Shown: positions 26,475 through 35,366, counted from the first letter of the stretch. The stretch: DNA of 46,048 bases from Hyphomicrobiales bacterium (GCA_002401855.1 NVUH01000020.1:1-46048); one strand, 5' to 3'. Translations and numbers: made by a program. The notes: generated from the letters alone by a model not told the origin.

Positions 26475-28094
26475 CTACTCCAACAACACATTCTCATATT
26501 TATCACGTAGCTTATTCTTGAGCAATTTGCCGGTGCCACCGTGCGGCAATTCTTTAACAAATATCACCCGATCAGGTATCCACCACTTAGCCACTTTGTC
26601 GGGGTATATTGTTAGTAGCTCATCTTCTGTCAGCTTAGAACCTTCGGCCTTAACAGCCAGTAATATTGGTCGTTCGCCCCATTTTTCATGTTTGGCACCA
26701 ATCACTGCGGCATCTAAAATATCCGCATGGCCTATGGCAAGATTTTCTAAATCGATGGAGCTAATCCATTCGCCGCCTGATTTGATGACGTCTTTGGCGC
26801 GGTCGGTGATTTGCATGAAACCATCATTATCTAAATTCGCCACATCACCTGTGGCAAACCAGCCATCGGCGTTGAGGGTGGGGGTTTCGACTTTGAAATA
26901 ATCTTCTACCACCCATAGACCGCGGACTTGTAGCTCGCCTTGGGCTTCAGCATCATTGGGCAAGACTTGGCCTTCATCATCGCAAATACGTAAATCTATG
27001 CCGAATGGCGGGCGGCCTTGCTTGACTGCCATTGCGTCATTTTCGGCATTGTTTTGGCCTAAATGCTTGGTCAAAGGTCTGTTGACACTGCCCAACGGGC
27101 TGGTTTCGGTCATGCCCCACGCGTGGATGATGTCGACATCATAATCATCTTCAAAAGCTTTGATTAGTGACAGAGGGCAAGCCGCGCCGCCTATGATGGT
27201 GCGGTCGAGGGTTTTGAGTTTCTCGCCAGTTTCGCGCAGGGCGATTAGCAGGCCTTGCCACAAAGTTGGCACGCCCGCCGCCAGTGTGACGCCATAATTG
27301 TTGATTAGGTTTTTAAGGCTGATGCCATCAAGCCCAGGGCCAGGCAGGGTTAGCTGGGCGCCTGTCATGGCGGCGGCATAGGGCAAACCCCATGCATTAA
27401 CATGAAACATCGGCACCACGGGCAATACGTTGTCGATGGCACTTAGGCTTAAACTATCGGGCGCGACCACGCAAAAACTATGTAGCATGGTTGAGCGATG
27501 GGAATATAACACGCCTTTGGGATGGCCTGTTGTGCCTGAAGTGTAGCATAGGCTAGAGGCGGCATTTTCATCGAAACTTGGCCATTGATAGCTGTCATCA
27601 CCATTTGCAATTAGGTCTTCATAAAATAGAATGTTGGGCAGGGCTGCTAAGGCTTCTTCATCTCGTGCGCCCATGAGTACCACATTTTTAACGGTTTTTA
27701 GGTGGTCTTTTAAGCCGACAGCGATGGGCAGGAATGTTTTATCGATAAATAATATTTGGTCTTGCGCATGATTGATGATGTAGGCAATTTGCTCGGGTAT
27801 CAGCCGCGGGTTAATGGTGTGGCAGATATATTCAGCGCCTGAAACGCCGAAATAAATTTCTAAATGCCGATGGTTATTCCACGCGATGGTCGCAGCCCGA
27901 TCGCCTGATTTGAGGCCGAGCTTACCGAGTGCTGATGCCAAAAGGCGGGCGCGTTTTTCGACATTTTGCCAGTTGGTTTTGGTGACGCTGCCGTCGGTTT
28001 CGACCGAGATGATATCCCGATCTGAATGAAATTTACCCGCATGCGCAACCATGCTGCTAATTAGCAGTGGTTGGCTCATCATTTGCCCCAACAT
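26475..28094 (-). CDS. Long-chain acyl-CoA synthetase (AMP-binding)
   Basis: About 539 residues from the ATG at 28094, where GGGAG lies six bases upstream; a frame from 28133 adds 13 residues with no such site. The P-loop [21 protein letters not shown], the adenylate motif [14 protein letters not shown], the [35 protein letters not shown] hinge block and the catalytic Lys in [14 protein letters not shown] are all present. It resembles the medium/long-chain fatty acid ligases of alphaproteobacteria; chain-length preference is not predictable. It lies alone between two repeat copies. Confidence 0.92.
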   Translation of the reverse strand: MLGQMMSQPLLISSMVAHAGKFHSDRDIISVETDGSVTKTNWQNVEKRARLLASALGKLGLKSGDRAATIAWNNHRHLEIYFGVSGAEYICHTINPRLIPEQIAYIINHAQDQILFIDKTFLPIAVGLKDHLKTVKNVVLMGARDEEALAALPNILFYEDLIANGDDSYQWPSFDENAASSLCYTSGTTGHPKGVLYSHRSTMLHSFCVVAPDSLSLSAIDNVLPVVPMFHVNAWGLPYAAAMTGAQLTLPGPGLDGISLKNLINNYGVTLAAGVPTLWQGLLIALRETGEKLKTLDRTIIGGAACPLSLIKAFEDDYDVDIIHAWGMTETSPLGSVNRPLTKHLGQNNAENDAMAVKQGRPPFGIDLRICDDEGQVLPNDAEAQGELQVRGLWVVEDYFKVETPTLNADGWFATGDVANLDNDGFMQITDRAKDVIKSGGEWISSIDLENLAIGHADILDAAVIGAKHEKWGERPILLAVKAEGSKLTEDELLTIYPDKVAKWWIPDRVIFVKELPHGGTGKLLKNKLRDKYENVLLE

Positions 28095-28155
28095 AAACAT
28101 CTCCCTTTTTTTGTTCAGTAGAGCGTTAAACAAGATTCAGAGCAAGCGAAAAACT

Positions 28156-28306
28156 GCAGCATATTCAGAATATCCGTTTGTCCTCTCGTTTCCATGCAAA
28201 GGTCATTTCAGTGAGCGCGGCAGCGGCTTCGAAGGGCCGCTGTCGTGTTCACTGGATGGCACGTTGTTCGGATGCAAGGAGTAGATAGAGGTTCTGAGTT
28301 TGCTGC
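28156..28306. repeat. Dispersed repeat, short palindromic form, copy R6
   Basis: Built of an outer arm (GCAGCATATTCAGAATATCC, CATTTCAGTGAGCGCG) joined through CAGCGGC-ttcgaagg-GCCGCTG to an inverted outer arm (CACTGGATGG, TAGATAGAGGTTCTGAG, GCTGC). It has no core or tail block. It is an almost complete 150-base palindrome whose right end touches the stop codon of the TfoX_N gene at 28307. Confidence 0.82.
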
Positions 28307-28633
28307 TTATTTCTTTTTCTTTGGCTTGGTGATGCTTTTTACATATTCCAAGGCCTCTAATATGTAGCCTTCATAATCGTCTTCGTCTTCGGAGGGGATC
28401 ATCACCCATTGTTTGAATTTTTTACTGGTATAATTAAACTCTAGGCCTTTGCCGTTGTTGATTAATTCATCGACGCGTGCGGGGGAGACTTTGATGATGA
28501 GGGCGTCGGCTTTGTCGAACATCATGCTCATAAAGCCGCTTTTATAGCGCAGGCATTTTGCGCCCATCATGGTGGAAGCTTCGACCCCATCATGGTCGTG
28601 TGGAAAATTGTCGCAAATGTCATCGAAATTCAT
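28307..28633 (-). CDS. TfoX N-terminal domain-like small protein
   Basis: A 108-residue acidic protein with a Lys-rich tail. The segment VEASTMMGAKCLRYKSGFMSMMFDKADALIIKVSPARVDELINNGKGLEFNYTSKKFKQWVMIP resembles the TfoX_N fold (Met-Gly motif followed by a strand that reads like the GxxFGMIxDGxLYLK core). It lacks the C-terminal domain of competence regulator TfoX, so a competence role should not be assumed. Its start overlaps the upstream EVE-like gene by four bases. Confidence 0.65.
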   Translation of the reverse strand: MNFDDICDNFPHDHDGVEASTMMGAKCLRYKSGFMSMMFDKADALIIKVSPARVDELINNGKGLEFNYTSKKFKQWVMIPSEDEDDYEGYILEALEYVKSITKPKKKK

Positions 28634-29046
28634 TTTGTTACCTCTTCAATATAGTGCAGTAATGGCTGGTTATTGTTTAAATTACGTGGCCCCATTAGCA
28701 TGCCTGTTAGGCCGTTTTCTTTGAGTAGACTGTAGGCGGTGAATGAGTTTTCTTTTAGCGCGAAGCTTTTTATGGTTTTGAGCTGCATGAATTTTTTGCC
28801 GCTTTTGCCGTCTTTGCCGTCGCCTTTGAAATAGGGTTTTATTTGGTCGATAATTTCGTCTTGCTCAAAATTTACCTGTTCGATTTTGCAGATAAACCCA
28901 ATTTGTTTATGTGGTGCTGCGAGGTAGATATAGATAAGGTCATTTACCTCGACCTTGCTGTTCATTGGCCAATAAGTTTTGGGCGCGGTGAACGCGCCTA
29001 AAACATTGTAAAATTTTACATTTGCGGGGTAAAGCCAACTGGTCAT
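28630..29046 (-). CDS. EVE/PUA-like domain protein
   Basis: A 138-residue protein. The opening TSWLYPANVKFYNVLGAFTAP and the middle VEVNDLIYIYLAAPHKQIGFICKIEQVN match the EVE (PUA-like) pattern of a Trp near the start, a V.(V/G)D strand and an aromatic ligand pocket. EVE and related domains recognise modified bases in DNA or RNA in studied cases. It is co-directional and overlapping with the TfoX_N-like gene. It has no fused nuclease domain. Assigned from motif shape only. Confidence 0.62.
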   Translation of the reverse strand: MTSWLYPANVKFYNVLGAFTAPKTYWPMNSKVEVNDLIYIYLAAPHKQIGFICKIEQVNFEQDEIIDQIKPYFKGDGKDGKSGKKFMQLKTIKSFALKENSFTAYSLLKENGLTGMLMGPRNLNNNQPLLHYIEEVTK

Positions 29047-29187
29047 TTATGCCTCATTTGGTTGGAATTTGGAATGAATATAGCCCAAAACGAGACCAAA
29101 TACCACAAATTGGACAAGGCTTGCAGTGGCTTCGATTTTTATCCAATCGATGATTGATGGCACTAGATATTTTGATGGCTCGACCAA
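29047..29187 (-). CDS. Possible small single-pass membrane protein
   Basis: An open frame, without ATG, fills the gap between the VOC gene and the EVE-like gene. It ends TAAATG exactly at the EVE start. Candidate starts are TTG at 29187 (46 residues) or an internal GTG; the frame is open back to just inside the VOC gene. The predicted sequence has one hydrophobic segment (ATASLVQFVVFGLVLGYIH) preceded by a Lys/Glu-containing stretch, which looks like a real membrane anchor. There is no clear ribosome site; it may instead be a remnant of a larger gene. Confidence 0.35.
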   Translation of the reverse strand: MVEPSKYLVPSIIDWIKIEATASLVQFVVFGLVLGYIHSKFQPNEA

Positions 29188-29207
29188 GGCAATGTAGCTG
29201 GCTAAAA

Positions 29208-29588
29208 TTATGCCATCATGCTTTCATAAGTAATGAGCGCAATGCGGCCGCCTTGTGGGTCGATAATTATCGATTGACGACCGACGCTTGGCACATCATG
29301 CGGTTCAACTTCGATGGTTGCGCCTAGATCTTTGGCGGTTTGGGTGGCTGTGTTGACATCGACTACGGTGATGTAAATAATCCAACCGCCTTTATCTGAT
29401 GGTATGGGGCTGAAACCGCCAATGGGGCCGTCTTCTAACATGATGGCATTATATTGCATGTCGCCAGCGGGAACGGGGGCAATATTCCAGCCGATAACTT
29501 TGGCGTAAAATTCTTGGGCTTCGGCAATGTTGGGGCCAGAAAATTCTACCCAACCTGAATTGCCAATGGTTTTCATATCTACAGTCAT
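29208..29588 (-). CDS. VOC (glyoxalase/dioxygenase fold) family protein
   Basis: A 126-residue single vicinal-oxygen-chelate domain: WVEFSGPNIAEAQEFYAKVIGWNI at the start, GGWIIYITVVDVNTATQTAKDLGATIEVEPHDVPSVGRQSIIIDPQGGRIAL in the second half. It resembles the lactoylglutathione-lyase-like proteins that often accompany ECF42/DGPF genes, as here. Substrate unknown. Confidence 0.85.
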   Translation of the reverse strand: MTVDMKTIGNSGWVEFSGPNIAEAQEFYAKVIGWNIAPVPAGDMQYNAIMLEDGPIGGFSPIPSDKGGWIIYITVVDVNTATQTAKDLGATIEVEPHDVPSVGRQSIIIDPQGGRIALITYESMMA

Positions 29589-29668
29589 GTTTTTTATCCT
29601 TCAAGTTTCATACAAATAAGTTTAAATACAAAACAAGGACGTTATGGCTTTGGTAGAATCTACAGCTT

Positions 29669-30892
29669 TTAAAAATTATTTTTGATTTGGTCGATTTTTT
29701 CACGGATGTGAATGGCTGCGGCGGGGCTGTTGGCTAGTTTTAGCGCGGCTTCCAGTGCGGATTTGGCTTTTTGGGGTTGATTTTCTTTTAGATGAATTTC
29801 GGCCAAAAGACCGTGATAATAGGGGTATGTGTTTAATTTATCGGCCAATGGCGCGAGGGTTTTTAGCGCTTTATCGGTCTCATTGTTTTTAAATGTTGCC
29901 GCTGCAAGGTTGAGGTTAATGACGGGCGAGGGGAATTTATTGGCCAATATAATATATAGAGCTTTTATTTCTTGCCAATTGGTTTGGGCATAAGTGGTGG
30001 CCTCGGTATGCATGGCGGCGATGGAGGCTTCTATTTGCATTTGGCCTGCATTGCCTTGGCGGATGGCTTTTTGCAATATGGCGGTGGCTTCGGCAATCTG
30101 GCCTTTGTCCCATAATTTGCGATCTTGTTGTTCGAGCAAGATAATTTCGTTGGTTTCGGACAATCTTGCATTTTGCCGAGAATTTTGTAGTAGGCACAAA
30201 GCCAACAAAGCCATAGTTTCGGCATCAGATGGCATCATTTGCAGCAATAGCCGCGCGAGACGGATGGCTTCGCGGCATTCTAATTGCCTGATGTGGTTTT
30301 GGCCGTCATTGGCGGCATAACCTTCGTTAAACAGCAGGTATATGGCAGTGCGGACATGGGTAATCCGGGTTTCTCGTTCTTGTTGCGTTGGGGTGAGATG
30401 GCTAAGGGTTGCGACTTTGGCTTTGGCGCGGGTGATGCGCTGTGCCATGGTGCCAGCTTTGGTTAGGAAAGCCGCCGCAATTTCATCGACTGACAGGCCA
30501 ACAATGATTTTGAGGCAGAGAGCGAGTTGCTGCTCAAAGTTAAGTTCGGGATGGCAGCAGAGGAATAAAAGGCGGATCAGGTCATCTTTATAGATATAAT
30601 CTTCTGGTGGTTTTTCGTCAGCGGCAAAATCCTGCCCGTCTATACTGCTAAGGCGGGATGTTTTGCGAATTTCGTCAATGCCGATGTTGCGCCCGACGAA
30701 GATAAGCCAAGCTGTTGGGTCTTTGGGTAGGCCTTTTTGTGGCCAGTTTTTGAGCGCGCGGATGCAGGCTTCTTGGAATGCATCTTCGGCCTTATCTAAA
30801 TCATTAAAATAGCGCAATAGAGCTGCAATTGCGAGTGGTCTTGCGGTGGTGAGGGCTTGCTCAATTGTTGTTGATGATTGTTGAACTGCCAT
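29669..30892 (-). CDS. ECF sigma factor of the ECF42 group
   Basis: A sigma-70-family factor of roughly 407-413 residues, about twice the size of ordinary ECFs. Sigma region 2 (RPLAIAALLRYFNDLDKAEDAFQEACIRALKNWP...AWLIFVGRNIGIDEIRK) is followed by region 4 (LCLKIIVGLSVDEIAAAFLTKAGTMAQRITRAKAKV). A C-terminal helical extension with TPR-like repeats (~200-400) is the mark of ECF42. The start was set at 30892, nine bases after AAGGGG; starts at 30898 and 30910 are possible. The upstream DGPF gene overlaps it, the known ECF42 partnership. There is no anti-sigma gene. Confidence 0.9.
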   Translation of the reverse strand: MAVQQSSTTIEQALTTARPLAIAALLRYFNDLDKAEDAFQEACIRALKNWPQKGLPKDPTAWLIFVGRNIGIDEIRKTSRLSSIDGQDFAADEKPPEDYIYKDDLIRLLFLCCHPELNFEQQLALCLKIIVGLSVDEIAAAFLTKAGTMAQRITRAKAKVATLSHLTPTQQERETRITHVRTAIYLLFNEGYAANDGQNHIRQLECREAIRLARLLLQMMPSDAETMALLALCLLQNSRQNARLSETNEIILLEQQDRKLWDKGQIAEATAILQKAIRQGNAGQMQIEASIAAMHTEATTYAQTNWQEIKALYIILANKFPSPVINLNLAAATFKNNETDKALKTLAPLADKLNTYPYYHGLLAEIHLKENQPQKAKSALEAALKLANSPAAAIHIREKIDQIKNNF

Positions 30893-31238
30893 TGCCATCA
30901 ACCCCTTCATAAAACATTACGGGGCGGATTTCGAGTTTTTCATGGTCGGGCAAATGTTTTGATAGTTCGATGGCTTCATCTAAATTATCGGCTTCAAACA
31001 TATAAAAGCCGACAAATTGCTCCTTGGTTTCGGCAAAGGGGCCGTCGATAATAGGTGCATCTTTTGGTCTGGTTACGGCGGTTGAGGTTGGCATTAGCCG
31101 GACCACGTTGAGTAATTTATTTTGCTGTTTAAGCACGGCTTGAAACTCATGATGGCCATCCATCACCCTTGCTTGTTCGGCTGCATTGGCATCTGCCACA
31201 CGGGCTTCTGACTCATAGATTAAAATAGAATAAAGCAT
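30861..31238 (-). CDS. DGPF/YCII-related protein, ECF42 partner
   Basis: A 125-residue protein with a dimeric alpha/beta-barrel fold of the YCII/DGPF class. The signature DGPFAETKEQFVGFYMFEADNLDEAIELSKHLP is intact. ECF42 sigma factors are regularly encoded beside DGPF genes and regulate them; here the DGPF gene comes first and overlaps the sigma gene by 32-50 bases. Biochemical activity is unknown. Confidence 0.9.
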   Translation of the reverse strand: MLYSILIYESEARVADANAAEQARVMDGHHEFQAVLKQQNKLLNVVRLMPTSTAVTRPKDAPIIDGPFAETKEQFVGFYMFEADNLDEAIELSKHLPDHEKLEIRPVMFYEGVDGNGSSTIINNN

Positions 31239-31301
31239 AAATATATTCTCCCTCTTGTAATAAGACGTAACAGTAAGCGCAAAATATACAAAGTAAATTC
31301 A

Positions 31302-31485
31302 TTTTATACGTTCGGGCGGCCTATCGGTCTTCTCTCTACTAGCACTAGCGTGCGTTCGCTCCGCTGTCTTGCCACGCCTAATGGCGACGCGCGGTCGCGC
31401 TTGCCTCAGCCTAAAGGCTTCGGACTCTTTTCTCGAGCAAGGCACAATGAGTAAATAATTTGGCACCAGAGTTCGGAGTTTCACC
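31302..31485 (-). repeat. Dispersed structured repeat, copy R7a (divergent)
   Basis: On the minus strand: CTCCGAACTCTGG outer end, GCGACCGCGCGTCGCC core, AGCGAACGCACGCTAGTGCT, AGTAGAGAG, hairpin near GACCGATAGGCCG, CCGAACGTATAAAATG. It is more decayed than R1-R4 and has a different left arm. It lies in the 528-base gap between the DGPF gene and queC. Confidence 0.7.
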
Positions 31486-31535
31486 AACCTCTAGCTCACT
31501 AAACTTAATGTAGTTGATTGGGGTGCCGAATTCGC

Positions 31536-31616
31536 ATCCGACCAGCGGCCGAGTGGCTTAGCTAGAGAGCGGAGCGAACGCACGCAGTGCTAAATATAAA
31601 GCAGACTTCCAGAGCA
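31536..31616 (+). repeat. Dispersed repeat, partial copy R7b with an empty IS target
   Basis: Contains CGGCCGAGTGGCTTAGCTAG, AGAGCGGAGCGAACGCACGC, and GCAGACTTCCAGAGC. The GCTAGA at 31561-31566 is followed by nearly the same sequence that flanks both IS copies (GAGCRSAGCGAACGCACGCA), so this is an uninterrupted version of the IS insertion site. The left arm is missing. Confidence 0.75.
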
Positions 31617-31663
31617 TTAGCTACCAGCTAACTGTTTTTTGCAGCAATACTGGTATTCAGAGC

Positions 31664-31692
31664 TTGCATTTGACATTTGCTCACTATATAAC
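31664..31692 (+). promoter_or_regulatory. Candidate promoter for queCDEF
   Basis: TTGCAT-N17-TATAAC lies about 75 bases before the queC ATG. It has spacing of the housekeeping type and moderate box quality. The leader between it and the start contains CCGG/CCGG pairing but no preQ1 riboswitch that I can recognise. Confidence 0.4.
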
Positions 31693-31766
31693 CGCGAAAA
31701 TACATTTTTGATGCATTATATGCACCACCGGTCGAGAACCACCCGGAGAAAACAGGAAACACCCCG

Positions 31767-32465
31767 ATGAAGACACTCGTCATCTGTTCGGGCGGAATGG
31801 ATAGCATTACGCTCGCACATAAAATAGCCGATCAAGGCAATTTATCTCACATTCTTACATTTGATTATGGCCAGCGCCATGTGAAAGAAATTGATTTTGC
31901 GCGTGATTGCGCTGCCGATTTAGACGTGGCGTTTACGTTGATTGATATGGCTAACATTGGCCGCGAATTCACTGGCACTGCGCTTACTGGTGATGTTGAT
32001 GTGCCGGATGGGCATTACCAAGAAGCCAGTATGAAGGTGACGATGGTGCCCAATCGCAATGTGATTATGTTGTCGATTGCCTATGGTTTGGCGGCGACGC
32101 ATGAACTTAAGCGCGTGGCGTTGGCGGTGCATGGTGGGGATCATTTTATCTATCCTGATTGCCGACCTGATTTTATTGAGGCGTTTGCCAAGATGCAAAA
32201 AATGGCTCTTGCGGGTTATGCTGACATTGATATTTATGCGCCTTATGTAAATGCCTCTAAAGCTGATATTGCGATAGATGCTAAGGCGTTGAATGTTGAC
32301 CATACGAAAAGCTGGTCATGCTATAAAGGTGGTGAGCTGCATTGTGGGCGTTGCGGCACATGTGTTGAGCGGCGCGAGGCGTTTGACTTGGCTGGTTATG
32401 CCGACCCGACTGTTTATGCCGACCCAGATTTTTGGCAGGGCGTTGTAGAGAAGGCTGCAAACTGA
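31767..32465 (+). CDS. queC: 7-cyano-7-deazaguanine (preQ0) synthase
   Basis: A 232-residue ATP-dependent enzyme turning 7-carboxy-7-deazaguanine and ammonia into preQ0. The PP-loop SGGMDSITL is near residue 8, and the zinc site CYKGGELHCGRCGTC near the C-terminus. The segment VPNRNVIMLSIAYGLA is conserved. It is the first gene of queC-D-E-F; its stop overlaps the queD start by one base. Confidence 0.96.
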   Translation: MKTLVICSGGMDSITLAHKIADQGNLSHILTFDYGQRHVKEIDFARDCAADLDVAFTLIDMANIGREFTGTALTGDVDVPDGHYQEASMKVTMVPNRNVIMLSIAYGLAATHELKRVALAVHGGDHFIYPDCRPDFIEAFAKMQKMALAGYADIDIYAPYVNASKADIAIDAKALNVDHTKSWSCYKGGELHCGRCGTCVERREAFDLAGYADPTVYADPDFWQGVVEKAAN

Positions 32466-32821
32466 TGTTCACTATTTCAAAAGAATTTCATTTTTCGGCG
32501 GCGCATCGGCTATTGAATTTGGCCGAAGATCACCCTTGTTATCGCTTGCATGGGCATAATTATATTGTGACTATAGAACTGAAATCTGAACAGGTTAGCG
32601 ACAATGGTTTTGTGGTTGATTTTCGTGATTTAGCGCCGTTGAAGGATTATATTGATGGCACATTTGACCATCAATATTTGAATGATATTTTTGGTGGTTT
32701 GGCGACCACATCAGAGCATTTAGCTAAGCATTTTTATGATTGGTCAAAACAAAAATGGTCAGAAGTGAGCGCAGTTAGGGTGTCTGAAACCGCCAAAACA
32801 TGGGCGGAATATCGGCCATGA
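32465..32821 (+). CDS. queD: 6-carboxytetrahydropterin synthase
   Basis: A 118-residue T-fold enzyme making 6-carboxytetrahydropterin from 7,8-dihydroneopterin triphosphate. Zinc ligands His14, His29 and His31 (SAAHRLL, RLHGHNY) and catalytic Cys25 are present. The start at 32465 overlaps the queC stop (TGATG); a longer frame from 32432 lies inside queC and is unlikely. Confidence 0.95.
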   Translation: MFTISKEFHFSAAHRLLNLAEDHPCYRLHGHNYIVTIELKSEQVSDNGFVVDFRDLAPLKDYIDGTFDHQYLNDIFGGLATTSEHLAKHFYDWSKQKWSEVSAVRVSETAKTWAEYRP

Positions 32822-33564
32822 ATGAAGCATTACGTCCAGAATTAGAAATTGCCAAAAGCAAGACATTGCGGGTGGTCGAAATTTTTGGGCCGACCATTCA
32901 GGGTGAGGGTGCATATATTGGCCGTCCTACGGTTTTTGTGCGGTTTGGCGGGTGCGATTATCGCTGTCTGTGGTGTGATACTATGCACGCGGTTGGCAAG
33001 CAATATGCGCATGAATGGGCGAAGATGACGGCGATTGAGATTTTGGTCAAGGTGGATGAATTGACCGGTGGTGCGCCGATATTGATTACCATTTCGGGCG
33101 GCAATCCAGCCATTCAGCAGCTTGAAGAATTTTTAATTTTGGGTAGAGCCAAAGGTCATACATTCTCGATGGAGACACAAGGCAGTGTGTCTAAGGATTG
33201 GTTTAAGCGGCTGGATCAGCTCACGCTCAGCCCTAAACCGCCTTCCTCGGGCGAAGATACTGATTGGGTGAAATTGGATGCTTGTATTGCGGCGGCGAAG
33301 GGCGTGCAAACATCGCTCAAGGTGGTGGTTTTTGATCGTGCCGATTTTGCTTATGCGCGTGATGTGGCGGTGCGGTATTCTGACTTGCCGTTATTTTTAT
33401 CGACCGGCAATGATGATACTGACCCAAATGCTCCGGTTGATAAAGAAGCTTTACATGCTAAAATGCGTGAGCTTATTGATTGGGCGGTAGAAGATAAATG
33501 GTATGATGTTACAATTTTACCGCAGCTACATGTGCTCCTTTGGGGCAACCAACTCGGAGTTTGA
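32818..33564 (+). CDS. queE: 7-carboxy-7-deazaguanine synthase (radical SAM)
   Basis: A 248-residue radical-SAM enzyme. The cluster cysteines are Cys46, Cys50 and Cys53 ([12 protein letters not shown]), and the [17 protein letters not shown] block before them is characteristic. It converts carboxytetrahydropterin to 7-carboxy-7-deazaguanine. The ATG at 32818 overlaps the queD stop (ATGA). A later block [27 protein letters not shown] binds the substrate. Confidence 0.95.
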   Translation: MNEALRPELEIAKSKTLRVVEIFGPTIQGEGAYIGRPTVFVRFGGCDYRCLWCDTMHAVGKQYAHEWAKMTAIEILVKVDELTGGAPILITISGGNPAIQQLEEFLILGRAKGHTFSMETQGSVSKDWFKRLDQLTLSPKPPSSGEDTDWVKLDACIAAAKGVQTSLKVVVFDRADFAYARDVAVRYSDLPLFLSTGNDDTDPNAPVDKEALHAKMRELIDWAVEDKWYDVTILPQLHVLLWGNQLGV

Positions 33565-33565
33565 T

Positions 33566-34033
33566 ATGTCTAAAGAAGATATTTATAAAAATTTGAAAAG
33601 TCTTGGTTCTCATACGGAGTTACCGACAGACCCAGAACAAGATATTTTGGAGCGCGTGCAAAACCCGCAAGCTGATGTTGATTATGCGGTGCGGTTTACA
33701 GCGCCTGAATTTACCTCGCTGTGCCCGATGACAGGCCAGCCCGATTTTGCCCATTTGGTGATTGATTATATTCCTGGTGACTGGTTGGTCGAAAGCAAAA
33801 GCCTTAAATTATATCTGGGTGCATTTCGTAATCATGGGGCGTTTCATGAAGATTGTACGGTGAGCATTGCCCGTAAATTGGTTGATTTGCTCGACCCTAA
33901 ATGGCTGCGCATTGGCGGCTATTGGTATCCACGTGGCGGCATCCCGATTGATGTTTTCTACCAAACTGGCGAAATACCCGCTGGCGTTTGGGTGCAAGAT
34001 CAAGGCGTGCCGACTTATCGAGGGCGTGGGTAG
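33566..34033 (+). CDS. queF: NADPH-dependent preQ0 reductase
   Basis: A 155-residue unimodular QueF that reduces the nitrile of preQ0 to preQ1. Thioimide-forming Cys53, Asp60 ([10 protein letters not shown]) and Glu76 ([10 protein letters not shown]) are present. GGAG precedes the start by seven bases; the gene begins one base after queE. With queC, queD and queE this completes preQ1 synthesis. No tgt or queA/G is in the window. Confidence 0.95.
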   Translation: MSKEDIYKNLKSLGSHTELPTDPEQDILERVQNPQADVDYAVRFTAPEFTSLCPMTGQPDFAHLVIDYIPGDWLVESKSLKLYLGAFRNHGAFHEDCTVSIARKLVDLLDPKWLRIGGYWYPRGGIPIDVFYQTGEIPAGVWVQDQGVPTYRGRG

Positions 34034-34156
34034 CTGCAAGTTCGGAATATCCGTCTACCCCTAGTTTCCACAATTGCCATTTATTTCAGCGGCTGCGAAC
34101 GGCCGAGCACGCACTCACTGAAATGAATGGAAGCTTTGGAAAAGAGGGGCATGCGA
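34034..34156. repeat. Dispersed repeat, short palindromic form, copy R8
   Basis: Starts right after the queF stop: GCAAGTTCGGAATATCCGTC, TTTCCACAATTGCC, ATTTCAG, then GGCTGCG-aac-GGCCG and the inverted arm CACTCACTGAAATGAATGG, TTTGGAAAAGAGGGGC. Core and tail blocks are absent, as in R6. The 90 bases after it lead to leuB. Confidence 0.8.
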
Positions 34157-34246
34157 CAGGGCTGGGCTAGTTTCTGCTTCACATTGGGCGTGTCATGGGC
34201 TAGAAAAGCCTAATAAAATCATAAAAAACTATATGGAGCATTCACA

Positions 34247-35344
34247 ATGGCAACTAATCTTCTACTTTTACCTGGTGATGGCATTGGCCCTGAAGTTATG
34301 GCGCAGGTTGAGCGTGTTATTGAATGGTTCAATGATAATGGTGCAGATTTTGTGACTGAAACTGACCTTGTGGGCGGTTGCGCTTATGAAAGCCATGGCC
34401 AATCTATTTCTGATGAAACTATGGAAAAAGCCTTGGCTGCCGATGCGGTTATTTTTGGCGCTGTTGGCGGTGCGCAGTGGGAGAATATCGGTTATGATGT
34501 GCGGCCAGAAGCTGGTCTTTTGCGCTTACGTAAGGATATGCAATTGTTTGCTAACCTTCGCCCTGCAGTTTGTTTTGATCAGTTGGCTGATGCCTCATCG
34601 CTTAAACGCGAGCTTGTTGAAGGTTTGGACATTCTGATTGTGCGTGAGCTTACGGGCGGTGTTTATTTTGGTGAGCCGCGCGGCATTACCGATCTGGGCA
34701 ATGGCCAACAACGCGGTGTGAATACGCAAGTTTATGACACTTATGAAATTGAACGTGTGGTGCGGGTGGCGTTCGAGCTGGCTAAAGTGCGCGATAGCCG
34801 GGTGATGTCGGTCGAAAAACATAATGTGATGGAATCTGGCCTGTTGTGGAAAGACGTTGCCACCAAAGTGCATGCCGAAGAATATGCTGATATGACGTTA
34901 GAACATATGCTGGCTGACAATTGCGCGATGCAACTTGTGCGGACACCGAAACAGTTTGATGTGATTGTGACTGACAATTTGTTTGGCGATATATTATCTG
35001 ACATTGCTGCCATGCTAACAGGCTCGTTGGGCATGTTGCCTTCTGCCTCTTTGGGTGCCGAAGTTGATGGTAAAATCCCTGCGCTTTACGAACCAGTACA
35101 TGGTTCAGCGCCAGACATTGCTGGCAAAGGCCTTGCTAACCCGATCGCGACAATTTTAAGCTTTAGCATGGCACTTAAATATAGCTTTAAAATGACTGAT
35201 GAAGCTAAATTGGTTGAAGACGCCATTCAAGCCGTATTGGCATCTGGCCTGCGCACTGGCGATATTGCCCGTGGTGATGAAGCGATCTGCTCAACATCTG
35301 AAATGGGTGATGCCATTTTGGCCGAAATGACCAAGCTTAAATAA
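34247..35344 (+). CDS. leuB: 3-isopropylmalate dehydrogenase
   Basis: A 365-residue NAD-dependent oxidative decarboxylase of leucine synthesis. Motifs: [15 protein letters not shown] at the start, the substrate-binding [13 protein letters not shown], the active-site [50 protein letters not shown], and the NAD-binding [22 protein letters not shown]. Length is normal. It is followed by a strong terminator. No other leu genes are present. Confidence 0.97.
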   Translation: MATNLLLLPGDGIGPEVMAQVERVIEWFNDNGADFVTETDLVGGCAYESHGQSISDETMEKALAADAVIFGAVGGAQWENIGYDVRPEAGLLRLRKDMQLFANLRPAVCFDQLADASSLKRELVEGLDILIVRELTGGVYFGEPRGITDLGNGQQRGVNTQVYDTYEIERVVRVAFELAKVRDSRVMSVEKHNVMESGLLWKDVATKVHAEEYADMTLEHMLADNCAMQLVRTPKQFDVIVTDNLFGDILSDIAAMLTGSLGMLPSASLGAEVDGKIPALYEPVHGSAPDIAGKGLANPIATILSFSMALKYSFKMTDEAKLVEDAIQAVLASGLRTGDIARGDEAICSTSEMGDAILAEMTKLK

Positions 35345-35366
35345 GTTATTTTTCGCCGTAAAAATT

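Noticed and set aside
28307..28633. TfoX-like gene as a competence regulator
   Set aside because: Only the N-terminal domain resembles TfoX. Single-domain relatives are common and have no proven link to competence.
31693..31766. preQ1 riboswitch in the queC leader
   Set aside because: The leader has only a weak CCGG/CCGG pairing. I saw no preQ1-I or preQ1-II core pattern.
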